Positions 30,490-41,091 of a stretch of 64,000 bases of DNA are shown here, piece by piece. Every line of letters begins with the position of its first letter. Within the stretch, counting starts at the first letter, position 1. The DNA comes from Streptococcus bovimastitidis (GTDB lineage Bacteria > Bacillota > Bacilli > Lactobacillales > Streptococcaceae). A program made the translations under genes and the position numbers. Under the pieces are notes generated by a model. That model searched no databases. It was not told where the DNA came from and worked only from the letters and a program-made list of their open reading frames with translations. The stretch lies in NCBI RefSeq assembly GCF_001885095.1, contig NZ_LZDD01000004.1, positions 1 through 64,000 on the forward strand, written 5' to 3'.

Positions 30490-32021
30490 TATGATTTCCT
30501 CCCAAAGTCTAAACTCATGATTCGGGCATATTGATTTAAGAACCACTGATTAATGGAAGCACTATTATCATTATGGCGTCCCTCAATCCCTTTAGAGATG
30601 ACTTTGATATTTTTACCTTGTGACCAGTCTAAAAAGTCGTAATAGGCATTATTATCGTAGTCATCATGTTTCATATAGGCCATGGCAAAGAGGGTTTTAG
30701 AAAAGTCTGCCTTTTCAATAGCCTTCCAGAATTTCTGGTTAACTTCTTCCATCGATTCTTTCGTTAATTGATTGGTCAATGAATGGACCATGTCAAATGC
30801 TGTTCCAAATTCATCTGGACGGATTTGGAAACCATTTTTGGCAATGGTTCCTAATGAGAACAAGGGTTTACCAATGATAACAGCATGTGGTTCCAAGCGG
30901 CTGGCATAATATGAAGCGCCAAAAGTCCCCATTGATAAACCTGAGAGGATCATTTGTTTCTTGTTAAATCCTAAATATTGCAGTTTGTCTTCAATAAAAT
31001 CCGTCACTTGATTTTCCAATTGTTCACTACCCATATAGAAGGAGCCCCCTTCTAAACGCGGGTCACCAATCAGGATAAAGGGTGATTTCATTTTAGACAT
31101 CATCCAATACCCCTCAAATCCTTCGGCAGTCCGATATCCTGAGAAGTAAACATTTAATGGTGGTTTTAGGTCTCCTGGGCTAAAGTAGGCAATTAATTCT
31201 TGCCGTTGATCGTCCACCAGCCTTCGGCCCCCTGCAATATACTCTCCATATGAGTTACGAGCTCGTCTTTGGTGTAGTGGACCCAGTTTTAAAGTACCAT
31301 TGCCCTTGGCATAAAGAACAAAAGAAAGGTAATGCTCTTTTTCTTTTGAGGGAATGGTGACCTGTTTTTCCATGTCAATTTCGGTAAAGGTATAGGAATC
31401 ATCTAAATCTGAGCTACCGCCGATAAAACGATAGGCTTTAAGAAGTAGGTTGACCTCCCCCTCTTTCAAATATTCCAACCAGAAGTCTAGTGTTTGACCA
31501 GGTCGGGATGAAATATTGTAGCGCCAGGTTAAGAGTGGCTTAAATTCTTCCCCAAATTCGCCTTCAAGATGGATAAAGCTATTGCCCTGATAGCTTACTT
31601 TTCCTTTGAAATCCTCATAAATATTGACATAGCGGTTGTCTGCTTTAGATCCTTCTTGTCCTGAGAAAAAGTCATGTCCCAATTGAGGTATCAAGCGTGC
31701 AGGATCAGACATATCCATTGGTTTAGCTACCCTTGAGATAAAAAGGGCTTTTTGAGCTTTCCAATCCACTAATTTATCATTGTAGAAAACGGAATAGGGC
31801 GTTGTAAAATGAAAGAGATCATCAAAACTTTCTTCGTAAGTCGTCTCATCTGTAAAAAGAATCAGTGAGAAAGCACGAACTTTTTTCCCCTTCTCATCGA
31901 AGAGCAAGGGACGATAATTATCTGGTAGTCCATAAGACCATTCCATATTTTCTGGAATGTCATATTTTTGACTCCAGTCTTCTTGTCCAATTTGAAGGAC
32001 TCTTACATCAACTTCTGTCAT
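30489..32021 (-). CDS. asp2: Accessory Sec protein Asp2 (acetyltransferase-like)
   Basis: Asp2 is needed for adhesin export and, in S. gordonii, also O-acetylates the GlcNAc on the adhesin. It has an alpha/beta-hydrolase-like C-terminal domain with the nucleophile elbow GLSMG (Ser 363) and a C-terminal histidine (GRHNDNS, His 483); an acidic residue around 453 (KHDD) could complete a triad. These positions agree closely with the published S. gordonii triad as I recall it. At 510 residues it is full length. It overlaps asp1 upstream by 14 bases and asp3 downstream by one base. Confidence 0.92.
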   Translation of the reverse strand: MTEVDVRVLQIGQEDWSQKYDIPENMEWSYGLPDNYRPLLFDEKGKKVRAFSLILFTDETTYEESFDDLFHFTTPYSVFYNDKLVDWKAQKALFISRVAKPMDMSDPARLIPQLGHDFFSGQEGSKADNRYVNIYEDFKGKVSYQGNSFIHLEGEFGEEFKPLLTWRYNISSRPGQTLDFWLEYLKEGEVNLLLKAYRFIGGSSDLDDSYTFTEIDMEKQVTIPSKEKEHYLSFVLYAKGNGTLKLGPLHQRRARNSYGEYIAGGRRLVDDQRQELIAYFSPGDLKPPLNVYFSGYRTAEGFEGYWMMSKMKSPFILIGDPRLEGGSFYMGSEQLENQVTDFIEDKLQYLGFNKKQMILSGLSMGTFGASYYASRLEPHAVIIGKPLFSLGTIAKNGFQIRPDEFGTAFDMVHSLTNQLTKESMEEVNQKFWKAIEKADFSKTLFAMAYMKHDDYDNNAYYDFLDWSQGKNIKVISKGIEGRHNDNSASINQWFLNQYARIMSLDFGRKS

Positions 32022-33579
32022 CTGTTACTTGTCCTTCCCCTTGATTTTTCCACTTATTAATTAACGCTGGACCCGTATTCTCAGCAATTTTCTCAATCGA
32101 ATAGACTAAGGAACGGTTCCAATGGCTTAATCCCTTGAAGAAGTATGACAAACCTTTTTCGATGCCCTTAATATCTTCTACGATGTAGCCATTCTGTTTA
32201 TGGGTCACATAGTCTGTCTGAACTTGGTTAATTTGTGGAATTCCTGATGAAATGGCCGCAATCTGATGATACAAGTCTGGTTTCATTCCCATATCAACAA
32301 TAATCCGACTAGTTTTAAATGCCGCAATGACATCATTTTCTTCTTTAATGATTAAGAATTTAGCTCGTGGCTCTTCTTCTTCAACCACTTTATCTGGCAA
32401 TTGATCTTCTTCCGGAATTTCTGGTTTAGGAACATACTGCTCCAGCATCTCTTCCAGCATGGTTTCAATCATCTGATTGCGATCACCATAACGTTGATAG
32501 CTTCCTAGCGTCAAGGTAATCAAATCATTTTTGCGCATTTCCTTAAAAAGGATCTTACAAATAGCATTCAATTCAGCATCATCAAGATTGTCCACAAAAA
32601 GATAAACTTCTAATTCTTTCTGACGGATACTTAAGCCTAATTCAAAGCGGGTATCAAATGGTGACACTTGAATAATATTGGGATAGTTTCCTTCTTCTGC
32701 CAATAATCGCAGAGCCTCAGTGTTTTTTTGATCATCAGAAACCAATAATTCTGCTTGCGAAAAGAGTTCCTTATCAGCTGCACTAGCAGAATCAAGGCGT
32801 TGACGCTCTTGATAAAAGGAAAAGATTTTAGGCTGTTTCGTTTCTTTGAAAAAGTCGTTGTGTTGTTTGTGGGCTGCAATTACTAACCTATCATCTGCAG
32901 CGAGTTGACTGATTTCAGCATTTAGCGTTTCGGAAATCAGCTCTTCCCAATTAGCATAAGTTAAGTTTTTAAGCAGTGTTCCTGCTTCAGGGTTGACGCT
33001 AATTCTGTCTGCGACAACTGGGTCTAAAGTTTCTCGTAAGCACCATTGGCCCGCCTGATTGAAATAATCCTGATGATCTGCTCGGCCATTTTCAAAAACT
33101 AAAAGACTCGATAAAAAGCCGCGATCATCAAAAACCAGCTCTTCTTTTAGGGTCTTGCCATCTTTTTCATAGCGGAGAATGCGGAAGAGGTGGCCATTTG
33201 TGGCAAATTGGATTTTGGCATAAGGTCTTTCATGACGCAAAGCCGTCACCGTAAAGGGCGAATAGATGAAACTAGTCCCTTGAGGCCAAGCTAATTTGCG
33301 CCAATCCATTGGAAAGGATTGAATGTCTTGACTATCCTGTAAATGATCAAATAAGGACCATACGGGAACTTCAAGAAGACCCTTTTGGTGTAAGAAGGAT
33401 CTTAAGTTTGGTGCATAATTTAAAACCATAACCCGAACAGGCTCTTGGTTTTCAAAAAAGACACGGATTTGGTTAACACTATCATCAAATTGTAGAAATT
33501 GATTAACGTGCGTCCACTCTTGCGTATCGTCAAACCAAACACGGTCTTTACGATACCAAGCAGGAATAAAATGGTACAT
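32008..33579 (-). CDS. asp1: Accessory Sec protein Asp1
   Basis: Asp1 is the inactive glycosyltransferase-like scaffold of the Asp complex. The N-terminus MYHFIPAWYRKDRVWFDD is a family hallmark. The GT-B-like fold is suggested by the C-terminal segment (SSGIPQINQVQTDYV) that resembles nucleotide-sugar enzymes but lacks a catalytic motif. A longer frame begins with TTG at 33594, but the ATG at 33579 follows GAGAGAG and gives the conserved start (523 residues). It begins 16 bases after the secY2 stop. Confidence 0.9.
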   Translation of the reverse strand: MYHFIPAWYRKDRVWFDDTQEWTHVNQFLQFDDSVNQIRVFFENQEPVRVMVLNYAPNLRSFLHQKGLLEVPVWSLFDHLQDSQDIQSFPMDWRKLAWPQGTSFIYSPFTVTALRHERPYAKIQFATNGHLFRILRYEKDGKTLKEELVFDDRGFLSSLLVFENGRADHQDYFNQAGQWCLRETLDPVVADRISVNPEAGTLLKNLTYANWEELISETLNAEISQLAADDRLVIAAHKQHNDFFKETKQPKIFSFYQERQRLDSASAADKELFSQAELLVSDDQKNTEALRLLAEEGNYPNIIQVSPFDTRFELGLSIRQKELEVYLFVDNLDDAELNAICKILFKEMRKNDLITLTLGSYQRYGDRNQMIETMLEEMLEQYVPKPEIPEEDQLPDKVVEEEEPRAKFLIIKEENDVIAAFKTSRIIVDMGMKPDLYHQIAAISSGIPQINQVQTDYVTHKQNGYIVEDIKGIEKGLSYFFKGLSHWNRSLVYSIEKIAENTGPALINKWKNQGEGQVTDDRS

Positions 33580-33594
33580 ATTGTTCTCTCTCAA

Positions 33595-34839
33595 TTATAA
33601 AATTTCATGGTATTGTTTGTTTATACGCAACATATCGACTTGATCAAAGATTGTAAATAACAAGGTCGACAAAATCAAAATAGTTCCTGGTAGGGTTGAT
33701 ATTGTCGAATCAATTTTGTAGATATGCCCAAGCACTAAAGGAACACCAATGATAAAGCAAGTGTATAAACCACCTAAAAAGCCAACTTGTTTAACGATGC
33801 GATTAAGGTATTTAAAAGTCGGTTTGCCAGGTTTAACATCATGAATATAGTCTCCCATTTCCTGAAGACTTTCGGTTAACTTATCAGGTTTCACATTAAC
33901 AAGCGCAAAGCCAATGGTTAAGAGGAATAAAATAACTAAATAAACGCTTAAACCAATGGTTTTTGATAAGGTAAGATTAGAAACTAAGTAAGATAAAGTT
34001 TTATTGTCAGGATATAGCATCTGTAAGCCCGAGAATAAGTATTGTGGTAAAACCAACAAAGTCATCCCGTACATAATGGCCATCCCACCCGCAACGTTCA
34101 TTTTGATAGGGATATAAGATTTATGGGCGAAGTCATTATGAATCATAACCCGTTCTAATGGTATCCGATATTCCGCTCTCTCTAGGAAAATAGTGACCAC
34201 TAAAGCAATAATCGCAAAGGCAACAATGACGCCATAGACCCACAAGTGTTGGTTCATGTGACCGTCTTTACTGATAGCCTTTGATAAACGAGCTGGTAAG
34301 GAAGAAATTAACCCCACCAGAATGATGATAGAAGATGAGCCAATTCCAAACATCATGTTTAAATTGGCCAACCACATAATAATAAAACATCCCGCAATAG
34401 ATAGGAAAGCGACAATCATTAGAAATCCAATCCGTTCAAATGGCAGAATCCAAGTTTGAAACTTCATGAAACTGAGCAACCCTAAAGACTGGATAATACT
34501 AATAATAATCATCATGATTTTACGCCAGCGGTCTGAAACGACCATTGACATTTTTTGTAAATTCAATCGTTTACTCGTTGAGAAAAAGCCCCAGAGAATC
34601 ATGGTCGACATCCATGGGCCTAAACCCAAAGTAAATACGGAAATTTGTGAAAAATCACCTCCTGATACTAGGCTTGCTATGTTCATTAATTCTCGATTAA
34701 TGCCACCGAATGCGGAAGCATCAACATCGACTAAAGGAAGTGGAATATGTCTACCAATCAGATAGACCAGGATGATGAGTAAAGTGGTCACCACCTTTTT
34801 CTTTAAAGGTGACTGAACCATTTGCCTTTTGGCTTGCAT
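33595..34839 (-). CDS. secY2: Accessory Sec translocon channel SecY2
   Basis: SecY2 forms the dedicated membrane channel for serine-rich adhesins. About ten hydrophobic helices are visible from residue 14 (VVTTLLIILVYLIGRHIPLP) to the C-terminus, with the SecY-type opening GRHIPLPLVD. At 414 residues it is slightly shorter than housekeeping SecY. It is first in the accessory Sec operon and follows an extended -10 promoter. No housekeeping ribosomal protein genes are nearby, which also marks it as SecY2. In other streptococci the adhesin usually precedes secY2; here the adhesins lie downstream of asp4. Confidence 0.93.
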   Translation of the reverse strand: MQAKRQMVQSPLKKKVVTTLLIILVYLIGRHIPLPLVDVDASAFGGINRELMNIASLVSGGDFSQISVFTLGLGPWMSTMILWGFFSTSKRLNLQKMSMVVSDRWRKIMMIIISIIQSLGLLSFMKFQTWILPFERIGFLMIVAFLSIAGCFIIMWLANLNMMFGIGSSSIIILVGLISSLPARLSKAISKDGHMNQHLWVYGVIVAFAIIALVVTIFLERAEYRIPLERVMIHNDFAHKSYIPIKMNVAGGMAIMYGMTLLVLPQYLFSGLQMLYPDNKTLSYLVSNLTLSKTIGLSVYLVILFLLTIGFALVNVKPDKLTESLQEMGDYIHDVKPGKPTFKYLNRIVKQVGFLGGLYTCFIIGVPLVLGHIYKIDSTISTLPGTILILSTLLFTIFDQVDMLRINKQYHEIL

Positions 34840-34885
34840 ATTAGAACCCCAATTCTAATTTTTTGATTTATATATATACGTCTCT

Positions 34886-34894
34886 ATTGTAACA
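34886..34894 (-). promoter_or_regulatory. Extended -10 promoter of the accessory Sec operon
   Basis: TGTTACAAT on the minus strand (TACAAT at 34891-34886 with TG one base upstream), about 45 bases before the secY2 ATG. The -35 region is weak. The interval 34840-34994 holds nothing else that I can recognise. Confidence 0.5.
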
Positions 34895-34994
34895 TAAAGC
34901 CGACTATTGTTCGTCTAATTTATCTAAAAAGAGATAAAAGTTAGAAAAGATTAAGTTTCCATATTTTTCAAACAATCAGATAATCAAATAGACC

Positions 34995-35041
34995 TAAAAA
35001 AAGGGATGCCAACAGCTTTATGGCTGTTGAGCATCTCCTTT
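34995..35041 (-). terminator. Terminator of the suf operon
   Basis: A long stem (GGAGATGCTCAACAGC pairing with GCTGTTGGCATCCC, with small bulges) followed by seven Ts on the minus strand, ending just after the sufB stop codon. Confidence 0.88.
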
Positions 35042-35043
35042 TT

Positions 35044-36462
35044 TTAGCCTACGGACCCCTCCATTTCATACGATATCAATCTGTTGAGTTCGACGGCGTA
35101 TTCCATTGGTAATTCTTTGGTGAAGGGTTCGACGAAGCCCATAACGATCATTTCGGTTGCTTCTCCTTCTGTTAAGCCGCGGCTCATGAGGTAATAGAGT
35201 TGTTCTTCTGAGATTTTTGATACTTTGGCTTCGTGTTCAAGTGCCACTTGGGAATTGTGGATTTCATTGAATGGGATGGTATCTGATTTGGAGATGTCAT
35301 CCATCAAAATGGTGTCACATTCAATATGGGAAACCGACTTTTTCGAATTTTTATTGAAGGTAACTTGTCCACGGTAGTCTACTTTCCCGCCACCTTTGGC
35401 AATTGATTTAGAGACGATTGATGATGATGTATGTGGTGCGTTGTGAATCATTTTGGCACCTGTGTCCTGATGTTGGCCAGCATTAGCAAAGGCAATGGAC
35501 AACATGGTTCCACGCGCACCTGGTCCATCTAAATAAACAGATGGGTACTTCATTGTTGTTTTAGCCCCTAAGTTGCCATCAATCCATTCAACCGTAGCAT
35601 CCTGCAAGGCACGCGCCCGTTTGGTTACTAAATTATAGACATTGTCAGACCAGTTTTGGATAGTGGTATAACGCATGTATGCCCCATCCAGCGCAAAAAT
35701 CTCAACAATAGCCGCATGAAGACTGTTGCTTGAATAAGTTGGTGCCGTACAGCCTTCAACATAATGGACACTAGCACCCTCGTCAACGATAATCAGCGTC
35801 CGCTCAAACTGCCCTGTATTCTCATTGTTAATCCGGAAATACGTTTGCAAAGGAATATCCACCTTAACACCCTTAGGCACATAGATAAAGGTACCGCCAG
35901 ACCAAACTGCTGAATTTAAAGCAGCTAGTTTATTATCCGTTGGGGGAACTAACTTAGCAAAATATTGTTTAAAGAGGTCAGGATACTCCTTCAAAGCAGA
36001 ATCCGTATCAGTAAAAACGATACCCAACTTCTCGAATTCATCTTTCATGTTATGATAAACCACTTCAGATTCATATTGTGCAGAAGCTCCCGCTAAATAA
36101 GCACGTTCTGCCTGGGGAATCCCAATACGTTCAAAGGTTTCTTTGATTTTCTCCGGAACATCGTCCCATGAACGAGCTGGTTTATCAGAGGCCTTTTGAT
36201 AATAAATAATATCATCAAAATTGATATCTGATAAATCTGCACCCCAGGTTTGCATAGGCATTTTATTAAAGGTTTCTAGAGATTTAAGACGAAACTCTAA
36301 CATCCATTCTGGTTCGCCCTTAGCTGCTGAAAGTTCTCTGACAACAGCTTCACTCAAACCTTTACCTGTAGAGTAAATCGGTTTAATATCATCATGAAAA
36401 CCAAATTGGTAATCTCCCAAATCAATGGGCGTTGGTTCTACCTTTTCATTTGTTTCAGACAT
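35044..36462 (-). CDS. sufB: Fe-S cluster assembly scaffold protein SufB
   Basis: SufB is the core scaffold subunit of the SufBCD complex on which Fe-S clusters are built in the cytoplasm. The protein is a beta-helix of 472 residues with the conserved stretches [17 protein letters not shown] and [18 protein letters not shown] (cysteine in EGCTAP), [11 protein letters not shown] and the C-terminal helical region [21 protein letters not shown] shared with SufD. It is the last gene of sufCDSUB and ends at a strong terminator. Twenty-two bases separate it from sufU. Confidence 0.96.
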   Translation of the reverse strand: MSETNEKVEPTPIDLGDYQFGFHDDIKPIYSTGKGLSEAVVRELSAAKGEPEWMLEFRLKSLETFNKMPMQTWGADLSDINFDDIIYYQKASDKPARSWDDVPEKIKETFERIGIPQAERAYLAGASAQYESEVVYHNMKDEFEKLGIVFTDTDSALKEYPDLFKQYFAKLVPPTDNKLAALNSAVWSGGTFIYVPKGVKVDIPLQTYFRINNENTGQFERTLIIVDEGASVHYVEGCTAPTYSSNSLHAAIVEIFALDGAYMRYTTIQNWSDNVYNLVTKRARALQDATVEWIDGNLGAKTTMKYPSVYLDGPGARGTMLSIAFANAGQHQDTGAKMIHNAPHTSSSIVSKSIAKGGGKVDYRGQVTFNKNSKKSVSHIECDTILMDDISKSDTIPFNEIHNSQVALEHEAKVSKISEEQLYYLMSRGLTEGEATEMIVMGFVEPFTKELPMEYAVELNRLISYEMEGSVG

Positions 36463-36484
36463 ATCTATTCCTTTTCTTTCTATC

Positions 36485-38153
<1,669 letters not shown>

Positions 38154-38158
38154 TTATC

Positions 38159-39424
38159 TTAATTTCTAGTGGCTAATTTCTGATCTAATACGTCGATAAT
38201 GCTGTCACGAACTTCTTTGACAGGAATTTCTATAATAACAGCTCCTAAGAAACCTCGGATAACAAGTCTTTCAGCCGTATCTTTATCCAAACCACGACTC
38301 ATGAGATAATACATATCTTCAGGGTCTACTTGACCAATTGAAGCTGCATGACCTGCAGTGACTTCATTTTCATCAATCAATAAAATTGGGTTGGCATCAC
38401 TTCTTGCCTTATCAGAAAGCATTAGAACACGGCTTTCTTGTTGGGCATCTGCACCTTTAGCACCTTTAATAATGTGGCCAATCCCATTAAAAGTTAACGT
38501 ACCACGTTCTAAAATAACACCGTGTTGGAGAATATGACCAACGGAATTCTTACCATAGTTGGTAACCCGTGTATCAATCCCTTGCACCTGACGGCCACTT
38601 GAAGCAGCGACAACTTTTAAATCAGCATGACTGCCATCACCAATCAAGTCACTATCAAAGTCAGCAACCACATTGCCTTCGTTCATAACACTTAATGACC
38701 AATCAATCATGGCGTTATTAGACAAACGACCACGACGACTAATATAAGTTGTCACTGATTCACCAAGACGGTCAATAGCTGAAAACTTCACACGGCTACC
38801 ATCTTGAGCCAGAATTTCAACACTAATGTTGGCAGAAGCTTTTTGACTGCCTTGACCAAATGATTCAAAACGTTCCAAATAAGAAAATTGACTTTCTTTA
38901 CCCGCAATAATAAGGACATGTTTGTTAAAAGGCACATCACTATCACTATCCTGTAAAAAGATAGCTTCTAAGGGCATTTCAATTTCCACAAAATCAGGAA
39001 CATAAAGGACGGCGGCACTATTAAAATATGCAGTATGGTAGGCACTTAGTTTATCCTGATCATCTGCCACAGCCGTCCCAAAATAAGTTTCGATAATTTC
39101 AGGAATTTCCTCGAGGGCTGAATAAAAATCCGTAAAGACAACCCCTTTATCATGAAGGTCCACAGGTAACTGTTCGAAAACAGTTTGGGTCCCATTTTGA
39201 ACTAAGGTTGGATTATCGCCTAAGGTAATAAAATCTGGGACATTTCCCGTCATAGGACTTTCAGAAATGCTACCATCTCCTAGGTTCCAACGATGATATT
39301 TCACCCGTTCAATTCTTGGTAATTCCAGTTGATCAATTAATGTAAAAGCCTTTTGGCGTCTTTCTTGCAACCATACCGGCTCTGCTTTTCCCTGAGAAAA
39401 AGCCAAAATATTTTCTAATGTCAT
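38159..39424 (-). CDS. sufD: Fe-S cluster assembly protein SufD
   Basis: SufD partners SufB and SufC in the cluster-building complex. The beta-helix region has conserved pieces such as VTNYGKNSVGHILQHGV, FNGIGHIIKGAKG and DENEVTAGHAASIGQVD, and the C-terminus MSRGLDKDTAERLVIRGFLG matches the SufB/SufD family. Length 421 residues is normal. It follows sufC by 54 bases and precedes sufS by 17. Confidence 0.95.
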   Translation of the reverse strand: MTLENILAFSQGKAEPVWLQERRQKAFTLIDQLELPRIERVKYHRWNLGDGSISESPMTGNVPDFITLGDNPTLVQNGTQTVFEQLPVDLHDKGVVFTDFYSALEEIPEIIETYFGTAVADDQDKLSAYHTAYFNSAAVLYVPDFVEIEMPLEAIFLQDSDSDVPFNKHVLIIAGKESQFSYLERFESFGQGSQKASANISVEILAQDGSRVKFSAIDRLGESVTTYISRRGRLSNNAMIDWSLSVMNEGNVVADFDSDLIGDGSHADLKVVAASSGRQVQGIDTRVTNYGKNSVGHILQHGVILERGTLTFNGIGHIIKGAKGADAQQESRVLMLSDKARSDANPILLIDENEVTAGHAASIGQVDPEDMYYLMSRGLDKDTAERLVIRGFLGAVIIEIPVKEVRDSIIDVLDQKLATRN

Positions 39425-39478
39425 AATGATGTATCCTCTTTCTCTCTATAATAACTAGACTCTTTTAGCAAGACATCA

Positions 39479-40249
39479 TTAGACTTCTTCTTTGTAATCA
39501 ATTCCTAGCTCTTCAGCAATACCAGCATAACCTTCTTTTTCAAGGCGAGCGGCTAATTCAGCGTCACCAGAAAGAACAATGCGTCCATCCATCATAACGT
39601 GAACACGGTCAGGCGTGATGTAGTTCAAAAGACGTTGGTAATGGGTAATAATCATGGCACCAAAATCTTTTTGACGCATTTCATTCACCCCTTTTGAAAC
39701 CACTTTAAGGGCGTCAATATCAAGACCTGAGTCGATTTCATCTAATAAAGCAAACTTAGGTTCAAGCATCAAGAGTTGAAGAATCTCATTACGTTTTTTC
39801 TCACCACCTGAGAAACCTTCATTGAGGTAACGCTCAGCCATTTCTTCTTTCATGCCAAGGAGTTCCATTTTTTGGTCCAACTTAGTAATGAAATCACGAA
39901 CCGAAATTTTATCTTCATCAGCTTTACCCGCATTCATGGCAGCACGCATGAATTCAGCATTGGTAATACCAGGAATTTCTGATGGGTATTGCATAGCCAA
40001 GAAAAGTCCCATACGAGCACGTTCATCAACTTCTAACTCAAGAACGTCAACCCCATCAAAGAGAACTTGACCTTCAGTCACTTCATAGTTAGGATTACCC
40101 ATAATAGCTGCTGATAAGGTTGATTTCCCAGTACCATTTGGTCCCATGATGGCCGCAATTTCACCTGTTTTAAGGGTTAAATTAACCCCTTTTAAAATCT
40201 CTTTATCATCAATTGAGACATGCAGATTTTTAATTTCAAGAACAGACAT
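39479..40249 (-). CDS. sufC: Fe-S cluster assembly ATPase SufC
   Basis: SufC is the ABC-type ATPase that drives structural change in SufBCD. It has Walker A (GPNGTGKST), the signature FSGGEKKR and Walker B FALLDEIDSGLD followed by the D-loop. The protein is 256 residues, as usual. It is the first gene of the operon; the promoter and an 18-base perfect palindrome lie between it and the prophage end. Confidence 0.96.
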   Translation of the reverse strand: MSVLEIKNLHVSIDDKEILKGVNLTLKTGEIAAIMGPNGTGKSTLSAAIMGNPNYEVTEGQVLFDGVDVLELEVDERARMGLFLAMQYPSEIPGITNAEFMRAAMNAGKADEDKISVRDFITKLDQKMELLGMKEEMAERYLNEGFSGGEKKRNEILQLLMLEPKFALLDEIDSGLDIDALKVVSKGVNEMRQKDFGAMIITHYQRLLNYITPDRVHVMMDGRIVLSGDAELAARLEKEGYAGIAEELGIDYKEEV

Positions 40250-40277
40250 GATTTACCTCTTTTTCTATATTTTTCAC

Positions 40278-40295
40278 CCTTGCTAATTAGCAAGG
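40278..40295. promoter_or_regulatory. 18-bp perfect palindrome in the suf leader
   Basis: CCTTGCTAATTAGCAAGG is a perfect inverted repeat about 30-50 bases upstream of the sufC start and downstream of the -10 at 40334-40329. It could be an operator or an mRNA hairpin near the ribosome site. Confidence 0.5.
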
Positions 40296-40328
40296 AGACG
40301 CAAAAATGCTATTTTAATAATTACATAA

Positions 40329-40337
40329 ATTATAACA
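40329..40337 (-). promoter_or_regulatory. suf operon promoter (extended -10)
   Basis: TGTTATAAT on the minus strand (TATAAT at 40334-40329), about 80 bases before sufC. The -35 is poor. It appears to lie on the host side of the prophage junction. Confidence 0.55.
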
Positions 40338-40339
40338 AA

Positions 40340-40455
40340 AAAAGTGAAATGTTTATACTACGGCGTTTGGAGCATGTCTCCCCGACTTTTCCCCGACTTC
40401 TGGACGAGGTCTTTTTTCTTTGTATCAAAGTCTATTAAAACGGAAAAAATAAAAA
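40340..40455. other. Probable prophage-host junction (attachment site region)
   Basis: The host suf promoter ends at about 40340 and the first prophage gene terminator begins at 40456, so the attachment site must lie between. A short GC-rich island at 40359-40410 contains CCCCGACTT twice and differs in composition from the AT-rich flanks. The core cannot be defined without the other end of the prophage. Confidence 0.4.
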
Positions 40456-40475
40456 AAGTCCGTTTTACAGGACTT
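40456..40475 (-). terminator. Terminator overlapping the stop of the leftmost prophage gene
   Basis: AAGTCC pairs with GGACTT (loop of eight bases) and is followed by seven Ts on the minus strand; the stop codon at 40467-40465 is inside the loop. Confidence 0.65.
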
Positions 40476-40719
40476 CATAATTTGTATAGTAATATACATT
40501 ATCTTTAACATCAAAATTAAACTTAATGCTTCTTCTCGTCTTGCTATTCTCTTTATTTAGAATAAAGAAATGATCGTTTGTCGCTTGCATGGTCAGCATG
40601 ATGTCATCTGTTAAATAAGTCAGTGGTACTTGCAATGCTGAGTATTCGTTAAAGTCTTTTTCGAAATTTATATAACTGCGACCGAAGAAATCAAATGTGG
40701 GTTCTTGTTTAGTTTTCAT
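40465..40719 (-). CDS. Small prophage-end protein of unknown function (84 residues)
   Basis: This small soluble protein (FDFFGRSYINFEKDFNEYSALQVPLTY) looks like a short streptococcal family often annotated DUF5960; I cannot verify that here. It shows no membrane segment and mixed alpha/beta character. It is the first gene inside the prophage and is transcribed away from the small-gene cassette. A TATACT -10 with TGC before it lies only six bases upstream of the ATG and there is no Shine-Dalgarno sequence, so the mRNA is probably leaderless. It may be a lysogen-expressed accessory gene. Confidence 0.65.
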   Translation of the reverse strand: MKTKQEPTFDFFGRSYINFEKDFNEYSALQVPLTYLTDDIMLTMQATNDHFFILNKENSKTRRSIKFNFDVKDNVYYYTNYEVL

Positions 40720-40766
40720 GGTTTAAGTATAGCACAAAAATATTTAAAAAAAGTTGATAAAAAGTG

Positions 40767-40795
40767 TTGACAGTATATAACATATGTTATATAAT
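40767..40795 (+). promoter_or_regulatory. Perfect consensus promoter with palindromic operator for the prophage small-gene cassette
   Basis: TTGACA (40767-40772), 17-base spacer and TATAAT (40790-40795) match the sigma-A consensus at all twelve positions. The spacer carries a perfect 20-base palindrome (40774-40793) centred on ACATATGT, overlapping the -10. This looks like an operator for a dimeric repressor. Confidence 0.7.
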
Positions 40796-40818
40796 TAATA
40801 TATAGAAAGGAGGAAGAT

Positions 40819-40944
40819 ATGAAAATATCAGACATAGCTGATGTACTAACTTCGCTAGGAACACTTCTAGTAGGAATTGCAAGTTTAATATCAGCAATAA
40901 AAAAAGAACCTAAACAAAAACGCCGTCCAAGGAAGTTCAAGTAG
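40819..40944 (+). CDS. Small toxin-like membrane peptide (41 residues)
   Basis: The ORF starts with ATG seven bases after a strong AGAAAGGAGG ribosome site and encodes a short peptide with one hydrophobic helix (VLTSLGTLLVGIASLISAI, about residues 9-27) and a highly basic tail (KKEPKQKRRPRKFK). This size and layout resemble type I toxin or holin-like toxin peptides, although I recognise no specific family. It lies under the consensus promoter with the palindromic operator and is followed by a GC-rich hairpin. The function as a toxin is inference. Confidence 0.65.
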   Translation: MKISDIADVLTSLGTLLVGIASLISAIKKEPKQKRRPRKFK

Positions 40945-40956
40945 AGGTTCATGGTA

Positions 40957-40973
40957 AGGGTGGGGCGAAAGCC
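40957..40973 (+). terminator. GC-rich hairpin after the toxin-like peptide gene
   Basis: GGGGC-GAAA-GCCCC with a tetraloop, 13 bases past the stop codon. The run after it (TATCTCTTATT) is not a clean T tract, so it may attenuate rather than fully terminate. Confidence 0.5.
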
Positions 40974-41012
40974 CCTATCTCTTATTGATATTATATCATA
41001 TCAAATAAAATT

Positions 41013-41078
41013 ATGAAATATTTAGTTATTTTCCTGATATGCTTGATTGCATATTACCTTGTTAGTAAAGATAAATAA
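41013..41078 (+). CDS. Possible 21-residue membrane peptide
   Basis: ATG-initiated frame coding KYLVIFLICLIAYYLVSKDK, a single hydrophobic helix with a short charged tail. No convincing ribosome site precedes it and it ends 13 bases before the next gene. It may be a real micro-peptide of the cassette or chance. Confidence 0.3.
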   Translation: MKYLVIFLICLIAYYLVSKDK

Positions 41079-41091
41079 ATTGGGGGTAAGG

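Noticed and set aside
40716..40952. A 78-codon minus-strand frame.
   Set aside because: It is antisense to the toxin-like peptide gene and its consensus promoter, and it has no ribosome site.
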